Positions 18,544-27,322 of a stretch of 64,000 nt of DNA are shown one piece after another. A program made the translations under genes and the position numbers. Below the pieces are notes generated by a model, which did no database searches, had not been told where the DNA came from, and saw only the letters and a program-made list of their open reading frames with translations. The DNA is from Nonomuraea deserti. Its GTDB lineage: Bacteria; Actinomycetota; Actinomycetes; Streptosporangiales; Streptosporangiaceae. The DNA lies in contig NZ_SMKO01000005.1 of the NCBI RefSeq assembly GCF_004348685.1, positions 62,001 to 126,000 on the forward strand, written 5' to 3'. Numbering within the stretch: the stretch's first letter is position 1; the number at the start of each line of letters is the position of its first letter.

Positions 18544-20307
18544 GTGGCTGATAACCGTGCACCGTTAGCGCTGTCCGACCGGTACGTCCTGCTGGATCGC
18601 CTCGGCAGCGGAGGCATGGGGACCGTGTGGCGCGCGACCGACCGGCTCCTGGAGCGCACCGTCGCCGTCAAGGAGACGCATGTGCGGGCCACGGGCGCCA
18701 AGGGCGCCGAGCATGCGGCCCGGGCACGCAGGGAGGCGCACGCCATCGCCCGCATCTCCCACCCCAACGTCGTCAACATCCACGACCTGGTGTACCACGA
18801 TGAGCGGTTGTGGCTCGTGATGGAGTACGTGGACGGGCCCTCCCTGAAGGACCATGTCGCCTCCACCGGCCCGATGGATCCCGCCGCCGTCGCCGGGATC
18901 GGCCTGCAACTCCTGTCGGCTCTCGAGGCCGTGCACGCCGCCGGTGCGCTGCACAGGGACGTCAAGCCGGGCAACATCCTGCTGCGCCGCGACGGCAGGG
19001 TGGTGCTCTGCGACTTCGGCATCGCGGCGCTGGCCGGGAGCGAGTCGCTCACCGCCAGCGGCGCCGTGGTGGGGTCGTTCGAGTACATCGCCCCCGAACG
19101 GGTGAGCGGCCAGCCTGTGGGGCCGCCCAGCGATCTGTTCTCGCTGGGCGCCACCCTGTGCGTGCTGCTGTCCGGCCGTTCCCCGTTCGCCCGTCCGGAG
19201 CCCGTCGGCGTGCTGAACGCCGTCATCCGCGACGAACCGGACATCCCGGCCAGCGCGGGACCGCTGCGTCCCCCGCTCGAAGCGCTGCTGCGGAAGAACC
19301 CGGCCGATCGCCCCTCCGTCGCGGAGGCGAGCGAGATGCTGCGGCCCCTGGCCGCGACGGTGCCGGGCACGCAGCACTTTCCGATGGCCGGCGCCGTTCC
19401 GCGCCGCCGACTGCTGGGCGTGGCGGCGGTCTCCGCGGTCGTCCTGGTCGCCGCGGCCGTCGGAGCGGGTGCGCTGATGAGCCGCTCGGGAGGCGGCGCC
19501 CTCTCCGACGCGGCGGGGACCACGACCCCGCAGGCCGCCACGCACCCCTCCCGCACCGACGCGGCGAACTCCACGACCCCGCCCGCCGTCACGCATCCGA
19601 CCCGCACCGACGCGGTGATGCCGGTGCCTGACGATCCCAGTCCTAAGGCCCCCGGCTATTACTGGATGTTCTCGGGTGACCGCTACATCCGGGTCCGCAT
19701 GTCGGCCTCGGGCTACCCGGTGGGCGAGCGCCTGTCCGAGCCCTCGAGACTCGACGCATGGACAGAGACGTTCCAGAGCCTGCCGGGCTTCCGGGACCGG
19801 ATCGACGCGACGCTCCGGGTCCCGGGGTCCCGGGACGAGTACTGGGTCTTCTCCGGCAGCCAGTACCTCCGCATGCGGATCGCCGGCGCCGAGGAAGGGT
19901 ACGCCGACACGCTGGTGGCGGGTCCGAGGCCGCTGCGCGACTGGGAGAACGCCTTCGGCGGCCTTCCCGACGACGGCATCGACGCGGTGATGCGGACGCC
20001 GGACGACCCGAAGCAGTACTGGGTGTTCGCGGGCGACCAGTACGTCAGGACCACGCTGGACGGTGAAGGACCCGGCGGCGAGGTCACCCATGGGCCGTCG
20101 GGCCTCGACGGGTGGGCCGGCACGTTCTTCAAGCACGCGGCGTTCAAGCACGGGATCGACGCGGCGATGCCCGTGCCCGGGAAGCGGAACGACTACTGGG
20201 TGTTCTCCGGCACCCAGTACATGAAGATCCGCGTCACCGACCGCCGCTACGACGACACGGTGCTCGACGGCCCCAGGACCCTGCGCGACTGGAGCACCCT
20301 GGGGTGA
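18544..20307 (+). CDS. Serine/threonine protein kinase with extracellular hemopexin-repeat domain
   Basis: The 587-aa protein has a complete Hanks-type kinase domain: glycine loop GSGGMG (21-26), K43, E64, HRD at 137-139, DFG at 157-159, and an SFEYIAPE activation-segment end. A single transmembrane helix follows (about 292-316), then a Thr/Pro/Ser linker with a repeated THP-x-RTDA unit. Four hemopexin-like repeats come last (YYWMFSGDRYIRVR, EYWVFSGSQYLRMR, QYWVFAGDQYVRTT, DYWVFSGTQYMKIR, about 373-585). The kinase is cytosolic and the propeller faces outside, where PASTA or other sensors usually sit. The start GTG 18544 lies 6 bases after a -10-like TAAGTT, so the mRNA may be leaderless. Codon 8 is TTA. 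Confidence 0.9.
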   Translation: MADNRAPLALSDRYVLLDRLGSGGMGTVWRATDRLLERTVAVKETHVRATGAKGAEHAARARREAHAIARISHPNVVNIHDLVYHDERLWLVMEYVDGPSLKDHVASTGPMDPAAVAGIGLQLLSALEAVHAAGALHRDVKPGNILLRRDGRVVLCDFGIAALAGSESLTASGAVVGSFEYIAPERVSGQPVGPPSDLFSLGATLCVLLSGRSPFARPEPVGVLNAVIRDEPDIPASAGPLRPPLEALLRKNPADRPSVAEASEMLRPLAATVPGTQHFPMAGAVPRRRLLGVAAVSAVVLVAAAVGAGALMSRSGGGALSDAAGTTTPQAATHPSRTDAANSTTPPAVTHPTRTDAVMPVPDDPSPKAPGYYWMFSGDRYIRVRMSASGYPVGERLSEPSRLDAWTETFQSLPGFRDRIDATLRVPGSRDEYWVFSGSQYLRMRIAGAEEGYADTLVAGPRPLRDWENAFGGLPDDGIDAVMRTPDDPKQYWVFAGDQYVRTTLDGEGPGGEVTHGPSGLDGWAGTFFKHAAFKHGIDAAMPVPGKRNDYWVFSGTQYMKIRVTDRRYDDTVLDGPRTLRDWSTLG

Positions 20308-20310
20308 CCG

Positions 20311-20613
20311 TCAGCCGTCCATCACCATGCCGAGGCCCAGTGCCATGATCAGGACGCTGGACACCGCAGCCGTGACGATCCGGCCGCGCGGTCCGGTCAG
20401 CAGCAGTCCGAACACGGCGCCGCCGCCGGCGAGCAGCAGCTGCCAGCTCGCCGAGGCGACGACGATCGCGCCCGCGTAGGCCGCCGACTCCGCCGGGGTC
20501 ATCGCCTGCTGTGCCTGGCGCCCGAGGATGAGAGCCACGAAGGAGAGGGCGGGCCAAGAGCCCTGGTCGCCGGAGCCGGGCGCGGCCGGCCCGGAGACCA
20601 GGGCGTGAGTCCT
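20311..20613 (-). pseudogene. C-terminal fragment of a LysE/RhtB-family amino-acid exporter
   Basis: The frame encodes a tail with SFVALILGRQAQQAM, YAGAIVVASASWQLLLAGGG and RIVTAAVSSVLIMALGLGMV. These are the last two or three membrane helices of LysE-type translocators, which normally have about 200 residues and six helices. The N-terminal half and start are absent: the frame runs straight into the stop of the pectate-lyase-like gene at 20615. It is probably the remains of an exporter cut by the rearrangement that placed the polysaccharide island here. Confidence 0.65.
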
Positions 20614-20614
20614 T

Positions 20615-22174
20615 TTACGGCGTCACCTGCCTGCCGCCGAAGGTCACGACGAGGCGGCCGTCCGAGGCGAACGACCAGCTCAGCGAGCCGCTGTAGGAGG
20701 AGCAGCGGGACCCGTTCGAGCCGGACCAGAACTGGTTCGAGCCGTCTGCGTCACCGATGATCCGGTCGTTCGACCCGCTGTCGCACGAGGTGTTGTCGCG
20801 GAACACCGAGGAGCCGCCGTCGAAGTTGAAGTTGCGTTCCTCGTTGCCGATGCTGACGTTGCCCGACACGGTCATCCTGCCGAGGTTGCGGTTGTAGGTG
20901 AACCCGTGCTTGCCGTTCTCGTAGGCGATGTTGCGCCGGACGACGTGGTCGACCCCGATGTCCTCGCCGCCGAGCTTGTAGCCGTTGCGGTCACCGTTGC
21001 CCGCCTGGCTGCCGTCGCTCAGGGTGCCGTTGTCGTAGGCGAGGGAGTCCTCGATGGTCACCGCGCCGATGGGTCCGGTGTCGTCCTTGGTGAACAGGTC
21101 GTAGCCGTCGTCGATGTTGTTGTGGGACACGGTGTAGCGGAAGACGTTGCCTGGGCCGACGGTGAGCTTCGGGGCGAAGCCGTCGGCGTCCTCGCCGTCG
21201 GAGTCGGCGTTGTCGTGCGACACCGTGCTCAGAACGAGGTTGCCGGACGGCCACTGGTCCGCGGGCGCCCCGGCCACCAGCCGTGAGAGCTGCAGGCCCG
21301 AGTCGCGGTTGAAGCGCGTCACCGTGCGCTCGATGATGTTGTTGTTGCCGGCCAGGAGGATGCCGTTGTCACCGGCGCGCTCGACGACGATGCCGTGGAT
21401 GTGCCAGAACGACCCGCCCACGGCAAGCCCGCGGTTCGCCGAGTCCTCGCTCTGGGCCGAGAAGTTCAGCACCGGCGTCTCGCCTGGATAGGCGAACAGT
21501 TGCGTGCGGTCGCCCGAGGTGCCGTCGTTGCCCGGCGGTATGGTGACCGTCTGCGAGAACCGGTAGGTGCCGCCGCGCATGTAGATCGTCCCGCCGGAGG
21601 CGACGCGGGAGATCGCGGAGGTGAGGGTCGTCGGGTCCGACTCCGTCCCGGCCGCGCTGTCGCCGCCGTTCGGCGCCACGTACAACGTGTCGGCGGGCGG
21701 TTGCGTCGTTCCGCCCGCTTCCACGTCGATGTAGTCGATGTTGGGCAGGCCGTTCGAGGTGGTGGGGCTGAGCCGGATGGTGTTGCTTCCGGCGTTCAGC
21801 GGCACGGTCAGGGTCGTGGTGGCCCAGGTGGTCCAGGCGCCGGTGGCCGCGAACGGGACGGTCCGGGTGGTGGCGCCGTTGACGATCAGGTCGGCGGGGC
21901 GGCCGCTCGTGGTGCCGTTGGCGTGGCGGATGGCGAGGGTGGTGGTGCCGGCTGCGGCGGCGTTGACGGTGAACTGGGCGTAGCCGCCGGTGCCGTTGTC
22001 GCCGTTGCAGAATCCGCTTCCCGAATATCCGGAGTGGTCGCTGTCGATGCTGCCGTTGCAGACGGCGGGCGAGGTCTCGGCCTCGTAGCGGGTGGGCGCG
22101 GCGTGTGCTGGTTGCGCGACGGCGAGCGTGCCGGCTAACAGGCCGGCGCAGGCGAGGACGGATGTCAGGCGCAT
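20615..22174 (-). CDS. Secreted pectate lyase-like protein (right-handed beta-helix) with CBM6/35-type module
   Basis: The protein of about 519 aa has a Sec signal (MRLTSVLACAGLLAG to AHA, residues 1-29) and a carbohydrate-binding module with YEAE and GGYAQFTVN motifs (about 32-155). A parallel beta-helix follows, starting at LYVAPNGGDSAAGTESDP and carrying repeated NN/DN turns, including DGFAPKLTVGPGNVFRYTVSHNNIDDGYDLF. The pattern is that of family 9 pectate lyases, which cleave polygalacturonate outside the cell. ATG 22174 gives 7-base spacing from GGAG; ATG 22177 is the alternative. Upstream lie two LacI-like operators. It is downstream of, and co-directional with, the GH42 importer operon, so both likely serve one polysaccharide. 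Confidence 0.85.
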   Translation of the reverse strand: MRLTSVLACAGLLAGTLAVAQPAHAAPTRYEAETSPAVCNGSIDSDHSGYSGSGFCNGDNGTGGYAQFTVNAAAAGTTTLAIRHANGTTSGRPADLIVNGATTRTVPFAATGAWTTWATTTLTVPLNAGSNTIRLSPTTSNGLPNIDYIDVEAGGTTQPPADTLYVAPNGGDSAAGTESDPTTLTSAISRVASGGTIYMRGGTYRFSQTVTIPPGNDGTSGDRTQLFAYPGETPVLNFSAQSEDSANRGLAVGGSFWHIHGIVVERAGDNGILLAGNNNIIERTVTRFNRDSGLQLSRLVAGAPADQWPSGNLVLSTVSHDNADSDGEDADGFAPKLTVGPGNVFRYTVSHNNIDDGYDLFTKDDTGPIGAVTIEDSLAYDNGTLSDGSQAGNGDRNGYKLGGEDIGVDHVVRRNIAYENGKHGFTYNRNLGRMTVSGNVSIGNEERNFNFDGGSSVFRDNTSCDSGSNDRIIGDADGSNQFWSGSNGSRCSSYSGSLSWSFASDGRLVVTFGGRQVTP

Positions 22175-22241
22175 CATGCTTCTCCAATGGTTGGGTACGG
22201 CGTCCCCTTGCCCGGGCAGAGCAGAAACGGATGCCACAGTA

Positions 22242-22255
22242 GGAAAGCGCTTTCC
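22242..22255. promoter_or_regulatory. LacI-type operator GGAAAGCGCTTTCC
   Basis: This is a perfect 14-bp palindrome with the central GC typical of LacI/GalR-family operators. It lies about 68 bp before the pectate-lyase-like start codon. No LacI gene lies in the window, so the regulator must be encoded elsewhere. Confidence 0.7.
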
Positions 22256-22271
22256 CCGCGTCAACCATCGG

Positions 22272-22282
22272 TGAAACTTTCA
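22272..22282. promoter_or_regulatory. Second dyad TGAAACTTTCA upstream of the pectate-lyase-like gene
   Basis: This is a perfect 5-1-5 dyad, 17 bp from the GGAAAGCGCTTTCC site and between it and the GH42 stop codon. The GAAA/TTTC arms resemble those of the neighbouring site, so both may be contacted by the same LacI-family repressor. Confidence 0.5.
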
Positions 22283-22295
22283 TCCGGCGCCCTGG

Positions 22296-24266
22296 CTACC
22301 CTCCCGCCTGCCTCAGCACGGCGGCCCCGCGAGGCGGCAGGACGAGCGCGCCGCCGGACCGCTCGCCGTCGAGCAGCACGCTCCCGCCGTCCGGGACCGG
22401 CACGCGGCGTTCCTCGAAGGTGTGGTTGAGCAGGAACACATGACGTACGCCGTCCGCGCCGGCCCGGGTGACCGCCTCCACGCCCTCCGGCAGTCCCGGC
22501 AGCGTCACGCCGGCCCCGGCGGCGACGCGGCGGGTCAGCTCCCGCATCACCGCGGGGTCCGGCCGGGTGCCGAGATACCAGGCGACGCCTTCGCCGTAGG
22601 CGTGCCGGGTGACGGCCGGGCCGCCGTCGCCGAACGAGGCCACCGCCTCGGCGCCCTCCAGCTCGATGCGCTCGGACCACAGCGTGGCCCGAGACTCCGC
22701 GCCGTCCCAGGCGATCGGGACGGTCGCCCCCGTGTGCAGCGGGTCGAACTCGGTGATCGACAGGCCGAGCAGCTCGCGCAGCGGCCCCGGATATCCGCCC
22801 AGCCACACCCGGTCGTTCTCGTCGACGATGCCGGAGAAGAACGACACCACCAGGTGGCCGCCCCGCTCGACGTACGCGGCCAGGTTCGCCGCCGCCTCCG
22901 CCGGGAGCAGGTAGAGGTTGGGCACCACCACCAGCCGGTAGCCGCTCAGATCGGAGGTGGACCGCACCACGTCGGTGGTGACGCCGAGCCGCCACAGCGG
23001 GTCGTAGTGGTCGCGCAGCCGGTCCATCATGCAGATCCGGTCACTCGGATGCGACTCCTGCTCGACCGCCCACCAGTTGCGCCAGTCCAGCACGAGTGCC
23101 GTCTCGGCCCGCACCCGCGATCCCTCGACCGCGCCCAGCGACCGCAGGTCGCCGCCGAGGTCGCGGACCGCCTGGTGCAGCGGATGATCGGCGCCCGCGT
23201 GCGGGAGCATGGCGGAGTGGAACTTCTCCGCGCCGCCGCGTGAGGCCCGCCACTGGAAGAACAGCACGGCGTCCGCGCCGCGGGCCACCGCCTGCAGGCT
23301 GTCCAGCCGCATGCCGCCGGGCTTCTTCGCCGGGTTGGTGCCCATCCAGTTGACCGCGGAGGTGGCCTGCTCCAGCAGCCACCACGGCCGGCCGTCACCG
23401 AGCCCGCGCCACACGTCGAAGAACAGCGCGCTCTGCAGCTGCGGCTCAGGCTCCCGCTGGTCGGGATAGCAGTCGCCGCTGACCACGTCCATCTCCGCCG
23501 CCCAGGCCGGATAGTCGGTGGTGGGGGCGACGTTGCACAGGTTGGTGGTGACAGGGACGCCCGGAGTGGCCTGGCGTACCACGTCGGCTTCGAGCCGGTA
23601 GCAGTCCAGCAGCGCGTCGGAGCAGAACGCGGTGAAGTCCAGCGTGTGCGCCGGGTTGGGGATGCCGGTGGTGCGGCGGGGCGGGAGAATCTCCTCCCAG
23701 GCGGAGTAGCGCTGGCTCCAGAAGGTCGTCGTCCACGCCTCGTTGAGCTGGTCGAGGGTCTCGTACCGGCGTCGCAGCCAGCCGCGGAAGGCTTCGGCGC
23801 ACAGGTCGCAGTAGCACTTGGGCACCTGGCAGCCGTACTCGTTGCCGATGTGCCAGGCGGCCAGCGCCGGGTGGGCCGCGTACCGCCGGGCGAGCTCGGT
23901 GACCAGGGCCCGCGCCGCCTTCCGGTAGGCGTCGGACGACGGGCAGATGTGGCAGCGCGACCCGTGGCTCAGGCGCACGCCGCCGTCGTCGACCGGCAGC
24001 GACTCGGGGTGGCGGTGGCCCAGCCACGGCGGTGGCGAGGCGGTCATCGTGGCCAGGCACACCGCCACGCCGTGGTCGTGCAGCAGGTCCATGACCTCGT
24101 CGAGCCACTCGAACCGGTAGTCGCCGGGGACGGGCTCCACCTGGGCCCAGGCGAAGATGCCGAGCGTCACGAAGTTGACGCCGGCGTCGCGCATCAGCCT
24201 GGCATCCTCGGCCCAGACCGGGCGCGGCCACTGCTCGGGGTTGTAGTCCCCGCCGTAGCGGATCAC
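22296..24266 (-). CDS. GH42 beta-galactosidase
   Basis: The 656-aa enzyme matches GH42: GGDYNPEQWP at the N-terminus, acid/base E143 in WHIGNEYG, nucleophile E299 in WWLLEQATS, and the zinc-cluster cysteines C105, C151, C153 and C156. A trimerisation Rossmann-like domain (about 390-590) and a small C-terminal beta domain follow. It hydrolyses terminal beta-galactosides, probably inside the cell after import because no signal peptide is present. The GTG at 24266 overlaps the stop of the permease gene by 4 bp and has GGGAGCG upstream. It is the last gene of the importer operon. Confidence 0.92.
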   Translation of the reverse strand: MIRYGGDYNPEQWPRPVWAEDARLMRDAGVNFVTLGIFAWAQVEPVPGDYRFEWLDEVMDLLHDHGVAVCLATMTASPPPWLGHRHPESLPVDDGGVRLSHGSRCHICPSSDAYRKAARALVTELARRYAAHPALAAWHIGNEYGCQVPKCYCDLCAEAFRGWLRRRYETLDQLNEAWTTTFWSQRYSAWEEILPPRRTTGIPNPAHTLDFTAFCSDALLDCYRLEADVVRQATPGVPVTTNLCNVAPTTDYPAWAAEMDVVSGDCYPDQREPEPQLQSALFFDVWRGLGDGRPWWLLEQATSAVNWMGTNPAKKPGGMRLDSLQAVARGADAVLFFQWRASRGGAEKFHSAMLPHAGADHPLHQAVRDLGGDLRSLGAVEGSRVRAETALVLDWRNWWAVEQESHPSDRICMMDRLRDHYDPLWRLGVTTDVVRSTSDLSGYRLVVVPNLYLLPAEAAANLAAYVERGGHLVVSFFSGIVDENDRVWLGGYPGPLRELLGLSITEFDPLHTGATVPIAWDGAESRATLWSERIELEGAEAVASFGDGGPAVTRHAYGEGVAWYLGTRPDPAVMRELTRRVAAGAGVTLPGLPEGVEAVTRAGADGVRHVFLLNHTFEERRVPVPDGGSVLLDGERSGGALVLPPRGAAVLRQAGG

Positions 24267-25099
24267 TCGCGTACGCTCCCTTCGGTCAGGCCGGCCCGCC
24301 AGAACCGCTGGAGGGCCCCCGACAACACGATCAGCGGGATGACCGACACGAACGAGCCGACCACCACCAGCGTCTGGAGGATCGGCTCCCGGTCGGCGAA
24401 GCCCTGCCAGCTGGTCAGGCCGAGGGTGAGCGGGTAGAGGCTGCTGTCCGACAACATCACCAGCGGCAGGAAGTAGTTGTTCCAGATCCCGATGAACTGG
24501 AACAGGAAGATCGTCACCAGCGCCGGAGACATGATCTTCAGGGCGATGGTGAGGAAGATCCGCCATTCGCCGGCGCCGTCCGCCCTGGCGGCGTCCAGCA
24601 CGTCGTCCGGCACCGTGGCGGCGTACACCCGCGACAGATAGACCCCGAACGGGCTGACCAGGCTGGGCAGCAGCACCGCCCAGTAGGTGTTGGCCAGGCC
24701 GGCGTCGGACATCAGCAGGAACAGCGGCAGGCCGATGGCGGTGGTGGGCAGCAGCACCCCGGCGAGGATGACGTTGAACAGCGCCTCCCTGCCGCGGAAC
24801 TCGCACTTGGCCATCGCGTAGCCGGCGCACGCGGCGATGAGCGTGGCGCCGGCCGCGCCCAGCCCCGAATAGATCACCGAGTTGAGGATCCACCGCAGGT
24901 AGATCCCGTCGCTGAAGGCGAACAGGTCGCCGAGGTTGGTCCACAGCTGCGGGTTGGCGAACCACAGCGGGCTGGAGTTGATCAGGTCGCCGGTGTTCTT
25001 GGTGGCCGCCACGATCAGCCAGTACAGCGGCAGCAGGAAGTACGCCGCGAGCACCAGCAGCAGGACGGTGGTGAGCCAGCGGAGGCTGACCGTTCTCAT
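24263..25099 (-). CDS. Carbohydrate ABC transporter permease, MalG type
   Basis: The 278-aa inner-membrane permease has six predicted helices. The EAA loop AARADGAGEWRIFLTIALKIMSP (about residue 180) couples to an ATPase. The N-terminal helix and the LTSWQGF periplasmic loop near the C-terminus match CUT1 MalG proteins. The ATG at 25099 overlaps the upstream permease stop by 4 bp. The operon lacks its own ATPase, so a shared MsiK-like ATPase encoded elsewhere probably drives it, as is common in actinomycetes. Confidence 0.92.
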   Translation of the reverse strand: MRTVSLRWLTTVLLLVLAAYFLLPLYWLIVAATKNTGDLINSSPLWFANPQLWTNLGDLFAFSDGIYLRWILNSVIYSGLGAAGATLIAACAGYAMAKCEFRGREALFNVILAGVLLPTTAIGLPLFLLMSDAGLANTYWAVLLPSLVSPFGVYLSRVYAATVPDDVLDAARADGAGEWRIFLTIALKIMSPALVTIFLFQFIGIWNNYFLPLVMLSDSSLYPLTLGLTSWQGFADREPILQTLVVVGSFVSVIPLIVLSGALQRFWRAGLTEGSVRE

Positions 25100-25971
25100 C
25101 GGCGTCCCCTTCCCACGAAGCGCAGGAACCCGAAGGACAGCACGGCGGTCACCAGCGCCAGGATGATCGACTCCGCGGCGGCCAGGGCCATGTCGTTGCC
25201 GTTGAACGCGTCGTGGTACGCGGTCAGCGTCGGCGTGTAGGTGGTGGACAGGCCGCCGGACACCGGGAGCAGCACCAGCGGCTCGTTGAACAGCTGCAGC
25301 GAGCCGATGATGGTGAACACGGTGATCAGCACGAGCGCGGGACGCAGCAGCGGGATCTGGATCCGCCAGGCGATGCCCCACCGTCCGGCGCCGTCGATCC
25401 TGGCCGCCTCGTACAGCGTGCGCGGGATCGACTGCAGCTGGGCCACCACGACCAGCATGTTGTAGCCGACGAACAGCCACACCACGATGTTCATGACGGA
25501 CCAGAACACCGTGCCCGGTCCGAGCAGGTCGGTCTCGATGCCGAACGCGCTGAGCACCGGGGTGAACGGTGACGTGCCGGGCGCGTACAGGAAGCCCCAC
25601 ATGATCGAGGCGATCACGCCGGGGATGCCGTACGGCAGGAAGAAGCTGGTGCGGAAGAACCGCGGCCAGCGCGCCATGCCGGCCTCCAGGATGAGCGCCA
25701 GCACCGTGGAGCCGACCACCATCAGCGGCACCATGATCGCCGCGTAGAGCAGGATGCGGCCGAGGCTCTCCACGAATCCCGGGTCGGACAGCGCCTTGCC
25801 GTAGTTGGCCAGGCCGGCGAAGCGTGTGCTCTGGCCGCGCAGCCCGAGCAGGCCGGAGCGCTCGACGACGGTGAAGCTCTGCGCCAGCGCGTACAGGATG
25901 GGTGCGACGAAGAATCCGGCGAACAGCAGCACGAACGGCGCCAGGAACACCGCGGCGGTGCGTTTCCTCAT
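25096..25971 (-). CDS. Carbohydrate ABC transporter permease, MalF type
   Basis: The 291-aa permease has six helices and the EAA motif LYEAARIDGAGRWGIAWRIQIPLLRP (about residue 190). It pairs with the MalG-type protein to form the membrane channel of a CUT1 sugar importer. The ATG at 25971 overlaps the stop of the substrate-binding-protein gene by 4 bp. The far longer open frame upstream is only a shadow of that gene. Confidence 0.92.
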   Translation of the reverse strand: MRKRTAAVFLAPFVLLFAGFFVAPILYALAQSFTVVERSGLLGLRGQSTRFAGLANYGKALSDPGFVESLGRILLYAAIMVPLMVVGSTVLALILEAGMARWPRFFRTSFFLPYGIPGVIASIMWGFLYAPGTSPFTPVLSAFGIETDLLGPGTVFWSVMNIVVWLFVGYNMLVVVAQLQSIPRTLYEAARIDGAGRWGIAWRIQIPLLRPALVLITVFTIIGSLQLFNEPLVLLPVSGGLSTTYTPTLTAYHDAFNGNDMALAAAESIILALVTAVLSFGFLRFVGRGRR

Positions 25972-27272
25972 TGGGCCCTCAGCCCTTTCTCCCTCAGTTG
26001 CTCGACCACCTGCGTCTGCGCCGCCCGCAGCGCGCTCGCGAAGGTGCCCTCGCCGGCGAGGGCCCGCGGGAAGCTGTCGTTGAGCCTCTGCCTGGTCTCC
26101 TCGTAGCCGGGCCACCACACCCAGCCGCGCGGCACCTGGCTGGAGGATTCGGTGAACAGCTGGTCGGTACGCTGCCCGCCGAGGAACGCGGAGGGCTTGG
26201 TCAGCGACGGGCTGGACATGCCGTCGATCGCGGCGGGCCAGCCGTAGCCGCTCTCGATCAGCATGGCGACGCTGCGCGGGTCGCGGTTGATCCACAACGC
26301 GAACTCGACGGCCTCGCGGGGATGCTCGCAGCCGCGCAGCAGCGCGGTGGACGAGCCGCCGTTGCTGGCGGAGGCCTTGCCGCCCGCCTCCCACTGGGGC
26401 AGCGGCGCGGCCCGCCACTTGCCGGCGGTGTCCGGCGCGTTGGCCGCGAGGATGGCCTCGGCCCACTGCGCGAGGGGGATCGCCACCAGGTGGCCGGACG
26501 CGAGGTCCTTGTACCAGCCGGGCGCGAAGTGCGGGCTGACCTTGACCAGCCCGTCCTTGATCATGCCCTGCCAGTAGTCGGCCACCTTCAGCGTTTCCTG
26601 GCTGGTCATCTTCGCGTTCCAGACGCCGCCGCGGGTGTCGAACCACGGCGTGCCGGCCTGCCAGGCGAGGCTGATGAAGGGCGAGGTGTCGTTGGCGGGG
26701 AAGTTCGTGACGTACGCGTCGGGGTCGGCCTCGCGGACCCGGGCGGCCGCCTCGCGATACTCCGCCCATGTCTTCGGCACCTCGATGCCCCACTTGTCGA
26801 ACAGGTCGGCCCGGTAGTAGAGAGCCATCGGGCCGGTCGCCTGCGGCACGGCGTAGGTGCCGCCCTCGTAGGTCACGAGGTCCCAGGTGTTCTGCTGGAA
26901 GTCGGCCCGGTCGGCGTCGGTGAGATAGGGGTTCAGGTCCGTCAGCTCGACGTTGAGCAGGAACGACGGCAACTCCTGGAACTCCATCTGGGCCAGGCAG
27001 GGGGCGTCGCCGGCCAGCACGGCGGCGTGCATCTTCGCGTATCCGCCCTTCGGTCCCGGCGGGATGTTGTCCAGCGTGACCTGGACGTCGTCATGGGTGC
27101 GGTTGAACAGCTCGACGGCCTTGTCCATCCCCGGAACCCACGCCCAGAAGGTGAGCCGGACGGGATCCCGTCCGGTCGCACCGGCGCCGCCCCCGCAGGC
27201 GCTCACGAGCAGCATCGCCACCGCGGCCAGGCTGAGGAGGGGGGATCCCAAGCGTCGTGGCCAAATAACCAT
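25968..27272 (-). CDS. Sugar ABC transporter substrate-binding lipoprotein
   Basis: The protein of about 434 aa has a lipoprotein signal with lipobox LVSAC (about residue 26), then the type 1 extracellular solute-binding fold: FWAWVPGMDKAVELFN, a YAVPQATGPMALYYR hinge, and WNAKMTSQETLKVADYW. It should bind an oligosaccharide outside the membrane and deliver it to the two permeases. ATG 27272 gives the best signal peptide (VIWPRR before the hydrophobic core), while ATG 27290 would add six residues. Neither has a good ribosome site. The A/T-rich dyad 27271-27287 touches the start, so expression is probably repressible by the divergent GntR protein. Confidence 0.87.
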   Translation of the reverse strand: MVIWPRRLGSPLLSLAAVAMLLVSACGGGAGATGRDPVRLTFWAWVPGMDKAVELFNRTHDDVQVTLDNIPPGPKGGYAKMHAAVLAGDAPCLAQMEFQELPSFLLNVELTDLNPYLTDADRADFQQNTWDLVTYEGGTYAVPQATGPMALYYRADLFDKWGIEVPKTWAEYREAAARVREADPDAYVTNFPANDTSPFISLAWQAGTPWFDTRGGVWNAKMTSQETLKVADYWQGMIKDGLVKVSPHFAPGWYKDLASGHLVAIPLAQWAEAILAANAPDTAGKWRAAPLPQWEAGGKASASNGGSSTALLRGCEHPREAVEFALWINRDPRSVAMLIESGYGWPAAIDGMSSPSLTKPSAFLGGQRTDQLFTESSSQVPRGWVWWPGYEETRQRLNDSFPRALAGEGTFASALRAAQTQVVEQLREKGLRAQ

Positions 27273-27287
27273 AAAATATGCTTTTAT
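27271..27287. promoter_or_regulatory. Operator-like dyad between sugar-importer operon and GntR gene
   Basis: ATAAAATATGCTTTTAT is a 6-5-6 inverted repeat in a short A/T-rich island within very GC-rich DNA. It sits in the 50-bp gap between the importer operon and the GntR gene. This is where an autoregulated FadR-type repressor controlling both directions would bind. It also contains -10-like sequences on both strands. Confidence 0.6.
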
Positions 27288-27322
27288 CATCTTCACAAGG
27301 GGATCGGAAGGGATGTGCGGCC

